Of a DNA stretch of 64,000 bases, positions 34,976 to 46,147 are shown one piece after another. Both the position numbers and the translations under genes were made by a program. The stretch lies in NCBI GenBank assembly GCA_023653785.1, contig JAMKCH010019918.1, forward strand, positions 1-64,000, read 5' to 3'. The stretch is from Ophioderma brevispina. Lineage: Eukaryota; Echinodermata; Ophiuroidea; Amphilepidida; Ophiodermatidae. Every line of letters begins with the position of its first letter. Position 1 is the stretch's first letter. Below the pieces are notes generated by a model. It saw only the letters and a program-made list of their open reading frames with translations. It was not told the origin of the DNA and made no database searches.

Positions 34976-35945
34976 GTTTTATATTGAGAAGGCTATCTTT
35001 AAAGAACTACCCATCTTCACCTTGTGCGTTTTTAGGAAACTGTTCAATTGCGATGCCATTAATTATGTTTAGGAACCTTTTAATTGCGGGTTAAAGAACG
35101 ATCAACTCCACCCTTACTTGCTGTGTAGAAAAAAGCTCAGATGTTTAAAAACGTTTCAATATTTGCGGGTTTGGTGTTTTACATCGTTTTTATAGTATGA
35201 AGGATATCTTTTAAAGAACGACCCATCTTCCCACCTTGTAAACATTTATTTGCGGGTTAAAGAAGGATTCAACTTCACCCATCTTCACCCAGTGTAAACA
35301 TTTTATTTGCGTGTTAAAGAGGATTCAACTTCACCCTTGCTTGTTTGGAACGTTAAGAATGATACTACTTAGAAGACCCTTTAATTGAATCTTTGTTTTA
35401 CCTTCACCATTGGTTTTTTTAGTCATGGTTGAGTATTTGTTTTCTAAAGAACGGTTCCAAATATTTCCCGAAATTTTTACTTAGAAAACCTGGTAACTTT
35501 TTTTCTTAAGGGGATTATAATGGAGTTCACGATGCTAGTAAATATGTTTAGAAAACAGTTACTTCTGGTTATAGAACGATTCCGACTTCATCACCCTTGC
35601 TTGTTTTGGAAACACGGTAGGAATGATTCAACTTAGAGAAGGATCATTAAAAATGAATTTTTGTTTCCAAATATTTCTAAAATGTTGACTAGAAAAGAAA
35701 CCTTGTAACTTTGTCATAAAGTGTAGAAACACGATATTGCGTTTACAGAAAACTTTAAATGTAAGAATTTGTGTTTAAAGAACGACCCACCTTTGGGTAT
35801 GGTATTAGAAAACTGTCCAATTGCGATGTAGTAACTTTAAATGTGGTTTCAGAAAACTTTTAAATGCGGTTGAGAACGATTCACTTCATCCTTGCTTGTT
35901 ATGGAAACGTTGAGAGTGGTTCTAACTTAAAGGATCATTAAATGA
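34976..35945. repeat. Irregular repeat region with AAAGAACGATTCAACTTCACCC units
   Basis: The blocks TTAAAGAACGA-CAACTTCACCCTTGCTTG-TTTGGAAACG and AAACTTTTAATTGCG recur at uneven spacing (for example near 35094, 35262, 35300, 35320, 35575 and 35870). It looks like an old tandem array with internal deletions. Confidence 0.55.
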
Positions 35946-35950
35946 ATGCA

Positions 35951-35977
35951 TTTTTTTTTTTTTTTTTTTTTTTTTTT
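35951..35977. repeat. Poly-T run
   Basis: Twenty-seven T in a row. Confidence 0.95.
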
Positions 35978-36020
35978 AATGGAGTTTTGTAAGGTTCATA
36001 ATTGCGATGCGAGTAAATTA

Positions 36021-36137
36021 TGTAAAGATTAAGTGGCCGTGTTTGGCGACATTCGTGGAAAATAAAATACCGGCTGAGGCGAAGCCGATGCCGTTTTTTA
36101 TTTCCACGAATGTCGTGAAACTCGGCCATTATCTTAC
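36021..36137. repeat. Foldback of about 50-base arms
   Basis: The left arm contains GGCCGTGTTTGGCGACATTC, GTGGAAAATAAAATACCGGC; the right arm is its inverse complement with a few differences (GCCGTTTTTTATTTCCACG, AATGTCGTGAAACTCGGCC). The centre GGCTGAGGCGAAGCC is itself a small hairpin. It has the form of a MITE or foldback unit; I do not recognise the family. Confidence 0.75.
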
Positions 36138-37340
36138 TTAACGCACACCTCGGGTGTTACCCATTGCTGTGAGTCTCTTGTCGAGCACTAAACCTTTTTT
36201 TTTCTTTTTAGACATGTTATGAATACTAATTAAGACCCAAACAAAGAAATAACGATTGAAAGAACTCTTTCATTACGAATGTAGGAATAAACAAACCAAT
36301 GGAGAGGAAGGCATAAGAAGAGTTTCCAGGGTCTCTTAATGAACTTACGAAGTATTTGTGTATAAATGTTTGGTCTAGCTTTTAAAAAAACATGTCCCTG
36401 ATTTGCATGACTAAGTGCATCGTAGTGGATAATATTTCAAAGCCCAGTGTAGCTTTTGTGCTCCCTCAGTCATTCAGTGTGGAAATAAGAAGCCTCTGAA
36501 ATTGCCTACAACTGTTATCGTGTGTTACACAACACCATGCATAAAGCTTGCCGGTTGAAACAGAGAAGACAACAATTGGATACAGTGATTGAACCTAAAC
36601 TGGGATTTATAATTCAATATTTACTTCTCCGGCCTCAATTCGTTGTGATTTATTTACAAGTTAAACTCCATGCACTTGCCAGGGAAACTCAGAATAACCG
36701 ATAATGGATCATTTGATTTGCCCGAAACTGGGATCAAATGATGAACATGTCTCCAATTCTAACGCGCCGCTTCTACGGCCATATCTTGGATCATGCTGGA
36801 AGCTATAGGACGCTACCACCTGCGGCAGAAAGCGACGCCAACCATCAGAGAGTCCTTATTTATTTACGGTCATTTCAGTGTTTATTGGAACAAGCGAGTT
36901 AATCAAATGGAATACCGTAAACACCAAAGATAAACGTGAAACTAGTGGAAAAGTTATAACCTCCCTACTGATTATACCTGATCATCTGCCTTAAACGGAG
37001 ACGAATGTTAAAAAGTAAGTCTATCACTTGCGAAGTCCATCCAGTAAATCACTGTTCAAGCCGAATAAACGTCTCTTAACAGTCACGCTGTAAAATCGTT
37101 TTTATACACTACTTAAACATGTCAAATGTTTAAACCTGTCCACACACTGAAGGTAGATAGAGGTGAATATTTAGGCTAATGGTTTAGAACATACCAATTC
37201 AATTGTTTTGGCAGTTATAAACATGGTGCATATGTCTAATTGTCCAAAGAACGATTTACACAAGTAAGGGGCTGTCCATTTACACTATGGGGTGGAGGAT
37301 TTGAGGGAGACTATACGGAAAAAATATAAGCAAGAATATT
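36138..37340. other. No gene recognised
   Basis: Mixed-composition sequence with short open frames only and no repeat that I can identify. Confidence 0.4.
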
Positions 37341-37344
37341 GGAA

Positions 37345-37498
37345 GACTTCCATATGTACCCCCCTCGTATACATTTACATGATACAAATTTATTTTAATT
37401 TTTGGCCTTGTTTTATAAAACACGGAAATCAACAGCTAAAATAATAACATTTATGGTGCATGTAAATATATGAGAGGGTGGTACATATGGAGTCTTGC
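37345..37498. repeat. Inverted repeat next to the second duplicated copy
   Basis: Arms of about 45 bases (37345-37392 and 37452-37498): GACTTCCATATGTACCCCCC...CATTTACATG and its inverse. The right arm overlaps the start of the direct duplication at 37430, so it may mark the edge of a transposon end. Confidence 0.65.
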
Positions 37499-38165
37499 CG
37501 AAATATTCAATCAAAGAGAGAGAGTATGGGACTTTTAATATGGTAAAATCACCTATGTCAAGGAAATGTAAACGGAAGCGAAGGGAAACCGCGAATTTTT
37601 TGGCCGAAAAAAAATGAAATCCTCCTTGCCGTCCCTCCCCCCGCCCCGCATAAATATTGACCGCTCCCTAAATACACGTGGTTTTAGATTAAACGTTCCA
37701 TACTACGTTGTGGTGTACTGAATTAACTAAAAACGTGTGTTTAAAAAGCGTGCCACGAATCTGATAAAAATTTTGATTTACAGTGTTAGTTTCCCCACTG
37801 TTTATATCTGAATACTTGGACTGAGTATGATTTCCACTTCGTGGAGTTTAACAATCGTTTTACTCTTACAATTAAAAGAGACCTGCAAGATGTAAGTAAA
37901 ATGTCTATTTTTAAACTTTAGCAATAACTCACGATCAAACCAAAAGGTTGAATTAGTTGGTTGAGCAGTCCTTAGGCCTATTAAAAAAAATCAAATAACA
38001 AACCATAAACATTTACACAACCCAAAATAACAAATAAACAAAGATTGAATACAAAATAACAATTGACTTAGTATTATTAGATTTAAGCGTAATAACTATT
38101 TCACCAAATATAAATAGGGCAAAAGTGAAATGAACAATTTAAACATGCGCGAGATTAAGTTATTA
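37430..38165 (+). repeat. Direct duplication, second copy
   Basis: Partner of 34255-34975, about 3.2 kb downstream. Many one-base gaps relative to it. Confidence 0.9.
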
Positions 38166-38636
38166 AGACAACAAAATACATACAAAATAAAGCCAAAAAC
38201 ACAATTCAAAACAAAAGAAAATATCCCACTCTGGCCTCATACGCCCAAATGTCAATTTAAATGCATTGATTCAACACTCCCTTTTTATGTTAAAAAATTT
38301 GACTAAGATTATGTATAGTCTAATGGTGATGATGTTGTTGTAGGACTTGTCTAAGAAGGCGTAAATACGCAGCGTCTCTAGTGAAGACGAGGATTTCGCC
38401 TTAAAAATGTCAATTTTCGACAATTTTCAAGGACACTAATACGGTAACACCAGTTTTTTTTATTCGGTATTTTCAAGTTGTAACTTGCCCCTAAAATATT
38501 TGAAAATCGGCCCATTTAATAATGATGCCAACACCTTAATATTCATGATTATTTTCTTAAGACTTTTATCTAATTGATTTTCCTCTTAAAAGCCACCTAT
38601 AAAGCCATGCACTGTTTTTGTTTTCCTTGTTTGTAC
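38166..38636. other. No gene recognised
   Basis: AT-rich, A-runs on the forward strand. Nothing identifiable. Confidence 0.4.
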
Positions 38637-38749
38637 TAATGTGGATTTAGAACAATCACACTCCATTCGTAATGTACGAAGGAGGCTTTAATAAAAACTC
38701 TCCCTTCGTACATTTACGAATGGAGTGTTATTGTTCAACTCTACATTCG
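38637..38749. repeat. Foldback with near-perfect 38-base arms
   Basis: GAACAATCACACTCCATTCG followed by TAATGTACGAAGGAG forms the left arm; the right arm is CTCCCTTCGTACATTTACGA then ATGGAGTGTTATTGTTC. The pairing continues more loosely outward to a total of about 50 bases per arm, with a loop of about 11 bases. No coding capacity; MITE-like. Confidence 0.8.
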
Positions 38750-40064
38750 TGCAAATAATGGAGCGACAAAACAATGCCGTACGGTCATAGGTTGCTTTGA
38801 TAAAATATAAACTATTGGGATTCTGAAGGCATTTGGGGATTATTTTATAACAGAGAACATATTTGATGTATTACTGACGAAAATATAAGTTTGTTGTTTT
38901 TTTTAATGGACCAGAATGTTTCCTTTTTTTTGCAAGATGGTTTCAACTTGCATTGTTGACTAAAGAATGTTGAAGCATCAATGAAACAAATCCAAAACCC
39001 CATAATACATTGTGTCAATTATCCAAACTAATGCTGGTAAAATAGGGTAACATCACAATTGTGTACATGCCGCCTGAGGTCTCATCTAAGATTTATTATG
39101 GGATATGTGAATAGATTAAATATTCTAATCTCATAAGCTTATCCTAATCCAATATTCCCCATAATACATAATGTCAAATTATTCCATATACACAAGGCAT
39201 ATAGCAGAATAACAGATGTGATCATCAAGGTCCCCTATTGTTTTCTGGGATTGAGATACATGTATTATAATCATGTTATTTGTCCTTGGCCCCTTAAGTG
39301 CTCTGCTCCATGCTTCCCTGCTATGGGGGGGCCCTATACTGTTTTTGTCATAAATTTGACAATGTTTCTTTCTTTCTAAATAATATATAAATTTAAATAA
39401 TTTTGCCTATGCTGTGGATAAAGAAAGGGTTTTTTTTTTTTAGTTATGAATCCAAAACATGTTGTAAATAAGAAAAAATCAGTCCAATTTGATATCTTAC
39501 ACATGACACGTCTCATATAGTTTTTTTTAGGTATGTGGAATACTATGTATAATTATGCATTGGACATGTGGCTGTGCTTAAGAATCAGAGAAAGTGAGAA
39601 TATGAGAGTGCGGGGGTGAGCAGGGTACTCAACTTTTGGGTACTGATATGTAATGGCCAACTTAGAACTTAAAGAGACGTGGTGGAACTGAGGGGCCCTT
39701 AGAATTAGAAAAAAATTGGGAGGAACTTGGAGTCTTTGAACTAAAATTTGGCTGAAATTCGCTGAGGAAAAAAAAGGGAGAGTATGGAAAGTATAGGGCG
39801 GCACCGGGGGCGAGGGTTTAACCTCTGGGTAGGGAGTTGTGGTTGCCCTAATTTTTGAACTTATGGACTGTGAACTGATTTTTTGTCTTTTAAATTAGGG
39901 CCTTAGAAATGGATTTGGAGGAAATATTGCAGGCTTTAAACTCAATTCGGCTCAAATTAATCTTCTGAGGCAACAACTTCCTAAAAGTGACCTCAAGAAA
40001 CTAAATAGTTTCAACGGGAAGTATTAGTAACTCAGTTCTGGAGTGCTGTAGGAGGCATGAAATG
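38750..40064. other. No gene recognised; one short direct repeat
   Basis: CCCCATAATACAT followed by TGTCAA-TTAT-CCA occurs at 38998 and at 39158. From about 39560 the sequence becomes purine rich. An 83-codon open frame on the reverse strand there is a by-product of composition. Confidence 0.4.
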
Positions 40065-40330
40065 GGGTTGTTCGGGAAAGGAGAACCCTTGGTGGTTTGG
40101 GAAGGAAACATGGATAGTTTGGGAAGTGGGACCTGGGGAATTGGGAAGGTAAATCTGGGTTAGTTCATAAAAGATCATGTTGGTCTGGAAGAGACCCATG
40201 AGTATTTGGGAAATTGGGCATAGCCTATTTTTTGGGTTAGGTTGGGAAAGGGCACTGTGTTACTGAGAGAATCCTTATTTTACTTGGGAAGGATCTCGGG
40301 GCGCTGGGAGGGGCTCTGAGAACATATGAA
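40065..40330. repeat. Purine-rich minisatellite of about 20-22 bp
   Basis: The loose unit is a TTGGGAAGG-type core followed by AAANNTGGG. About ten units follow one another with strong decay. The strand bias (G and A on the forward strand) is maintained throughout. Confidence 0.6.
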
Positions 40331-42022
40331 AGGGATTGAGAGGGACACGGAGGCAGTTAAAGACCTTAGACACCTCTTGGGAGGTCAATAATTGGACTTA
40401 TAGTTTTGCGATAGGGGCCCTGGAGTATTTAAACAGTGGAGCCAGGTGGTGACAAATGTACTAACACTACAGGTCACGTCTGATAATAAGGTTCCGAACG
40501 GAACCTAACAACCCTCCCGACCCGTAATCGCGAAAGCCGAGAACCGCAATTCCAGTTTACTATTGGCATCCTGCACAGATTTACAATTGGTTCCCCGTCT
40601 TGGTCTTTTGGCGTCAAAAAGACTTTCTGATCTTTAAAATGGCATCTTCGCTAAAAGGCAAACATGCCATTCTAACATCTAGACACAAAATATGAATTTC
40701 AGCAATATAGATGTGCTATATACATTATAGAGCATAGCAATACAACGTCCTACATGACAGGATTTTCCCCGATTTAATGTGATGAACCAGGTATTTGTGT
40801 TGATGGAACCATTCTAACACATGATAATTGTGGAATTCGATCAAGGGACCTATACCTTAGCAAGTCGATGTTTGTCCCTGCATATGGCATGCCAAAGTGT
40901 TTATATTATCTTGTATTGGTTTATTGCATACACTCTAAACACTAAGACCAGGAAAATAATGAAAACAGGTTGTGGGGGGGGTGGGGTTCTCAACACAAAT
41001 GACTTTTTTTTCATGCACTTTTAGTATGGCAAATGTCGTTTTTTCAAATTTTCTCAAATTTGTTTGAGAATAGTCGACGTTTTTCTCAATAGAAGCCAAC
41101 TTTTCTAAAAATTGTAGAAAATGAGTCGAATTTCCTCAATCCGAAGTCAACTGTTCAAATTTTGCTTAAATGTAACAAGTATAATTTAGGAAAAAGGGTA
41201 CAATTGGTAAAATTGGGGCCCCAAAAATTGCTTCTGGTTATAGCTAAACTGATCCGTTTTTTTGGCAAAAAATGATATAAGCTATGGGTCCAATTCCATA
41301 CTTTTGGCGGCACGTCCCTACTCACCCAACGTGAGACACCCCCCCCCCCCCACGGGGGTTAGGGTGAACTCCTATACTTGGATCTTGCTTATACAGAAGT
41401 TCGGGTCTCTGTTGAAAGAATAATTCAATCATCATACATGTGACTAGACTAAGATAACTATATACATATTTTTGTCTCGAAGTGCAAATCGTGTTATTTC
41501 ACGGTATAACGAAACGATTCCTTCCATTTCCTTGGCTTTACTTTACTTACCCATGGGTATTAATAGGAGAATAATGGGGGCTGTGTAGGGTTTATCTACA
41601 TTCAAGAAGAGGTTTATAGATATGTATTGTGCAAAAACTTGAAGCCTAACCTCTTGCTCTGGACAGGACTGTGGTTCTGTAGAAAGGCAATGCTATGCAT
41701 ATTATTGTCTCTAATTAGGTTTATTTGCAAACAACAAAGCATACACAGGTCAATAACAAAATAATTCTCATAGCCTATACTGTTCCCTTTGTGTGAATTG
41801 CCACATTTTTGGTAACCCAGGTCGATATACTTTGGACATGTATGACCATTTGACCTTTTGAACTTGTGTCAAGGTCACTAAAAATCAACGGAAAAAATGG
41901 CAACATCGCTTTTCTGAATAATCAGACCCAGTAGTATACGTTTATAGTGGTTGCCAACAATTAACATGAACTTCACCAAATTTTACATAGGCCCCTCCAC
42001 TAGTTACCAAGAGCTTTAGGAA
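40331..42022. other. No gene recognised
   Basis: Includes a 13-base C run at 41339-41351 and a TTTTCTCAAATT-rich stretch near 41040-41150. No coding signal. Confidence 0.4.
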
Positions 42023-42028
42023 GACGAC

Positions 42029-42325
42029 TGTTGGCACGCACTTCATAACAAAAACGCACTTTGTAACAAAATTGTTACGAACTGCGTTAATCTCTCTTGT
42101 GACAGAAGAAAAAAGGGACAACTTCGACGCACTTCATAACAAAATTAAAAAGTGTTGAAATTTTCAAAGATTTTCCAATTAAGAACGTTACTCCCCAAGA
42201 AGTTGTTACGAACTGTGTTAAGCTCTTTTGACAAAACAAAAAAGGGACAGCTTCGACGCACTTTGTAACAAAATCTATTTTGACGAAATCTTCAAAGATG
42301 TCCATTAAAGAACACTAACTCGCAC
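42029..42325. repeat. Left terminal inverted repeat of the foldback element
   Basis: Two tandem subunits of about 140 bp, then ATTAAAGAACACTAACTCG. Pairs with 44502-44798. Confidence 0.85.
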
Positions 42326-43000
42326 CGCATCATCTCGCCCAATACCCAACTCGTCCATAGCAAATCGCCCATACTAATTCGTTCCGGTATCCGGTGTAGA
42401 AGTAATTATTGTCCGGCGTCCTCATAGTCCGGGAACAATGGTGAACAATAGGGCAATCGATTCAGTTGACTCTTCACGCAACATTAGTTTCACGCTTTAT
42501 TCCGTTATCGTCTATGGAGCCCCGGACTGTGGCTCCCGCCGGACTACATCTGCTTTCACACCGGTATTGACTCATCATATATCAACTCGCTTCATACCAA
42601 CCCCTCCCATTAACAACTCGCCCCACTAACTCTCTCCATATCGACTCGCCCCATATCAACTCGCCCCAATTATTAATTCGCCCATATCAACTCTTCCAAT
42701 ATCAACTAGCCCGATGCCAACTATGCTAAGTATTACTTCGAAATGGCCTCGTCCCATGCTCATTTCACTCGCCCTATTATTAACTCGCTCAGATTAAATC
42801 GCCATGATTTAACTCTCCCCATTTCAATCGGCCCATATCAAATCGCCGATACCGACTCGTCCAATTATTAACACGCCCATATGGAATCGCCTCTTACCAA
42901 TTCGCCTTATAACGTTCCCATAATCAACTCGCTCATTATTAACTTCCCACATGGCAACTCACCCCAGACCATTTGACCCCAATATCACTTCGCCACTTTT
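42326..43000. repeat. CAACTCGCCC minisatellite, left side
   Basis: Some 30 degenerate units of about 14-17 bases, of the type CCCATATCAACTCG. Interrupted by the MITE at 42391-42564. The mirror-image array on the right (44335-44500) is much shorter, about ten units. Confidence 0.8.
42391..42564. mobile_element. 174 bp MITE nested in the left arm
   Basis: Starts CCGGTGTAGAAG and ends CTTTCACACCGG, a short inverted repeat, with TAT on both sides (42388-42390 and 42565-42567). The mirror array at the right end of the host element has the uninterrupted site (AATTCGTCC-AGTATTACT on the opposite strand), which confirms the insertion. A related copy is at 45902-46076. Confidence 0.75.
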
Positions 43001-44330
43001 CAGCCCACTATATAATTTCAAATATTTCAAATATCTTTCCAAGACGATATAACTTCAGCAACCCACGCTGTTACGAAATAGTTAAAAAGTTTATTAAGCT
43101 ACTATACTGCTCTTTGCGGCAGTACAAGACAACACACTGTAACAAAATCGAGAGAAGTATAAAAATATATTGAATCTTGATAAAACTTATGATTTAGAAC
43201 TATGTTAGTCCTACTTTAATTCAGTCCACTTAACTTACAAATACTTTAAATATCTACCCATGACCATATTCTTCAGTAACACGCTGTGTAACAAAAAAAG
43301 TGCATTAATTTCTTTTTAAAGGGACAACGTCAACGGACTATGTTACAAAGCGCGCTAATTAAGCTGCTGATGCTGCTGCTCTATATGGCAGTATGAGAAT
43401 AATAACTTCAACACACTGTAATGAATTATATGACGAATTTGTCCCATTAATAACTCGTATTATAACTGTGTTATTTTTTTTCAAAAGGGACAGCTTTAAC
43501 CCGCTATGTAACAAAATTGTTACAAAGTGCGTTAAGCTGCTGCTGTGCTAAATGGCACTAAGGGATAACTTGAACACACTAACAAAATAGAAAAGTATTT
43601 TTTAAATTCTTGCCACTTCATATTTCTTTTTAGGTTACTTGTGTGGTAACATGTAATTTACCTTATGTTTTAACTGTAAACTACCATTATAAAATATAAT
43701 GCTATACTTTCCAAGATTGTTTTGGTTATTTATCGTTTATGTAACTAGGTGTATGCAATATGAAAATCAGAATCACGGTAACTCTATATTTTTTCTACGG
43801 GCACTTCTGGTGGGGGCCTCCAAGTAGGCCCATGCTAATTAACGCATAAACGACGCTATGGATTTTTTTCTTTTTTGGCGGCAATGCAAGCGCAACTAAA
43901 ACATAGACAAATACCAAAAAATAAACAAAATATATCGCAGTGTTAAAATACGCGGACCGAAAAGCAACAAATGGGCCTGTAGCAGGTAATCCTTCTACAG
44001 TTAATTGTTAACTCAACCCAATTTACAACTTAAAAATACTTTAAATATCTTCACATGATGATGTACCTCAGCAACCCACCACTTTGTAACAAAATTGTTA
44101 CAAAGTGCGTTGAGCTGCTGCTCTATATGGCAGTAAATAACTTCACTGCACTAAGTAATACAATAGAGAAGTTTATAAAAAAATCTTGAATCTTGAAAAA
44201 CTTTACGATTTAGGACAATTCTAGTTAGATTGCTTCAACCTAACCCATACCAACTCGCCCGCCTTAATTCAGCCCACTTTATAAATTAAAAATGTTTTAA
44301 ATAACTTCCAATGACAATACAATTGCTAAA
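43000..44330. repeat. Tandem repeats filling the foldback element's centre
   Basis: A unit of about 220-260 bp recurs three or four times: TTCAGCCCACTT-, ACTTTAAATATCT-, CTTCAGCAACCCAC-, a GTAACAAAATTGTTAC palindrome, TTAAGCTGCTGCTCTATATG and TTGAATCTTGA. All units have the same orientation. In the unit near 44080-44107 the 13-base arms CACTTTGTAACAA and TTGTTACAAAGTG flank two bases, so each unit can form its own hairpin using sequence also found in the terminal repeats. Confidence 0.7.
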
Positions 44331-44334
44331 GTTA

Positions 44335-44500
44335 TATCGGTAAGTTATATCGGGCAAAGTTATAATGGGGCGAGTTGTTATGGGTAAGTTGTTATGGAGC
44401 AAGTTGATATGGGCAAGTCAAATGTTAAGTAATACTGGGACGAATTAATATGGGCCGATTTGCTGTGGGCGAGTTGGTATTGGGCGAGTTGATATGGATC
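44335..44500. repeat. CAACTCGCCC minisatellite, right side (inverted)
   Basis: GGGCGAGTTGATATGGG-type units in the opposite sense to those at 42326-43000, joining the interior to the right terminal repeat. Confidence 0.8.
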
Positions 44501-44501
44501 G

Positions 44502-44798
44502 AGTTAGTGTTCTTTAATGTAGAGCTTCGAAGATTTCATCAAATTTGTTTTTTTTTTTACAAAGTGCGTCGAAGTTGTCCCTTTTTGTTCTGTCACAAGA
44601 GAGCTTAACGCAGTTAGTAACATTTTTACGTGGGGAGTAATGTTCTTAAATGGAAGATCTTTGAAAATGTCATCACTTTTAATTTTGTTACAAAGTGCGT
44701 CGAAGTTGTCCCTTTTTTGTTCTGTCACAAGATGGCTTAACGCAGTTCATAACAATTTTGTTACAAAGTGCGTTTTTGTTATGAAGTGCGTGCCAACA
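44502..44798. repeat. Right terminal inverted repeat of the foldback element
   Basis: Inverse complement of the left arm, with both subunits kept. An 11-base T run near 44550 (forward strand) breaks one GTAACAAAA block. Confidence 0.85.
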
Positions 44799-44804
44799 GA
44801 CGAC

Positions 44805-45241
44805 GCACGTGAGGAAAATTAACTTTCCTTCGATGCGCTCAAATGGCAAAAGCTTTCGTAAAATGCTTCCAGGTAAATAGTTTAGACTTATTTTCTCATC
44901 CTTTCCGATCATTTTAACGAACAAATGTGAAGATAGTACCTTCTCCTGGGTTATGGTGGTATGCGTTCAAAGACGAAGCGTAGGGGGTGGTTGCCACCCA
45001 AGAATAATTATACATTTTTAGCGCAAATTTGGATTTCCGGGCTGTTTATTTTAAAGGACATTGTTACCGACTCGTGCACTTTATGCCGTCATTACTAATT
45101 TTGGTATCAATGGAAGGAGGAGGGCCAAAAGTAAAAGAAGGCTTGGTAAGATTTTTAAGATTTATTTTTGAGGCTTCTTTAAAAAATCCATTCTCGAGGA
45201 TTCCATTCAGAGGACAATAAGGTTCCCCCTTTTCTTATATT
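44805..45241. other. No gene recognised
   Basis: No coding signal. A GGGTGGTTGCCACCC palindrome lies near 44985-45000. Confidence 0.4.
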
Positions 45242-45327
45242 CAGTAGCGGCGGCACCTCTTTTTCGGGGGGGGGGGTGGAATTTCGGTTCATCCTTCATG
45301 TAAGACTGCACGGAATTTGCCAACCAC

Positions 45328-45432
45328 GAAATCTTCTATAAAAGGATCAAAGGATTACAAGTATTGTACAGCTTTATTCCGTAAAAGAGTCTTTACTCTA
45401 GTCTAACTCATGAATATCTTACACCAAGGACA
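45328..45432 (+). repeat. Dispersed repeat shared with 54458-54556
   Basis: GAAATCTTCT, AGGATCAAAGGATTACAAG, TTCCGTAAAAGA and AATATCTTACACCAAGG occur in the same order at both places. Confidence 0.75.
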
Positions 45433-45538
45433 CGCCGGAATTTCTTGGGGGTCAAAAGTGATTTTTTTGGGGAAAACTTCCAAAAGTTTGAGATTTTAAC
45501 AAATTTTGGCTCCAAATCGCTGAAATTTGCCCAAATTT

Positions 45539-45539
<1 letters not shown>

Positions 45540-45601
<62 letters not shown>

Positions 45602-45618
45602 CCGGGGGGGGGGGGGGG
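45540..45618. repeat. 62-base poly-T then 15-base poly-G
   Basis: T from 45540 to 45601, TCC boundary, then G from 45604 to 45618. Unusual length for an assembled homopolymer. Confidence 0.95.
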
Positions 45619-45901
45619 TGTGCAAGAAATGCCCCCTCTGTCCCCCGATGGCGCCGCCACTGTAAAATTAGTAGTACATTTTATTATGTCAAAAGGTGCA
45701 ACGAGAGATTTTGGGGCATCGGGCGTATATCGTGTATTGTGTCCAAAGCGATTTCATATAAGATCCCAGGTTAAAATTACAATTATTACTTGGGCCCGGG
45801 CCGGATAGCGTGTCTATTTGAATAGGTCTGGTCTCGGATAGGGTATTTATTTTAAACAAATCTGGTCTCGGATATAGGGCCTATATGATCACCGCTGGAA
45901 C

Positions 45902-46076
45902 AGGTGTTGCAGGAGATATAGTCCTCCGGACTAACAGTCCGCGTATAGTAACGGTGAAGAATAGGGCACTTGATTCAGTTGACTCTTCACACAACATTAG
46001 TTTCACGATTTATTCCGTTATCGTCTATGGAGCCCGGACTATGGTTCCTGCCGGACCATATCTCCTTTTACCCTGG
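45902..46076. mobile_element. Second copy of the 174 bp MITE
   Basis: Shares GATTCAGTTGACTCTTCAC, CAACATTAGTTTCACG and TTATTCCGTTATCGTC with the copy at 42391-42564. Its ends (CAGGTGTTGCAG and TTTTACCCTGG) are more decayed and no target duplication is clear. Confidence 0.7.
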
Positions 46077-46147
46077 CTCTTGTAACTCACCCGGGCTTGT
46101 GACAGGTTACCCCCCCCCTCCCCACGGCCCCGCCCACAGCATATACT

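Larger units (their letters stand above)
42029..44798. mobile_element. Foldback-type element with about 300 bp terminal inverted repeats
   Basis: The left end starts TGTTGGCACGCACTTCATAA at 42029; the right end at 44798 is its inverse complement. The arms match for about 295 bases with few differences. The sequence GACGAC borders both ends (42023-42028 and 44799-44804), which would be a 6 bp target duplication; a 4 bp ACGA reading is also possible. Each arm holds two subunits of about 140 bp, each with GGGACAACTTCGACGCACTT and a GTTACNAACTGCGTTAA block. Inside the arms comes a CAACTCGCCCATAT minisatellite in opposite orientations on the two sides. The middle is made of repeats and I see no transposase. 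It is non-autonomous as it stands. The superfamily is not clear; it has the build of Foldback-type elements. Confidence 0.85.
45242..45661. mobile_element. Possible MITE with CAGTRGCGGCG ends
   Basis: Left CAGTAGCGGCGGCACC and right GGCGCCGCCACTG are inverted. The interior has poly-T, poly-G and a CAAAAGTNATTTTTTTGGGG-type motif. Ends beginning CAGTGGCG are common in hAT elements. I could not find a convincing 8 bp target duplication, so the borders are not certain. Confidence 0.5.

Noticed and set aside
45445..45808. Two overlapping open frames of 93-109 codons
   Set aside because: They are translations of a poly-T/poly-G run and flanking transposon sequence.
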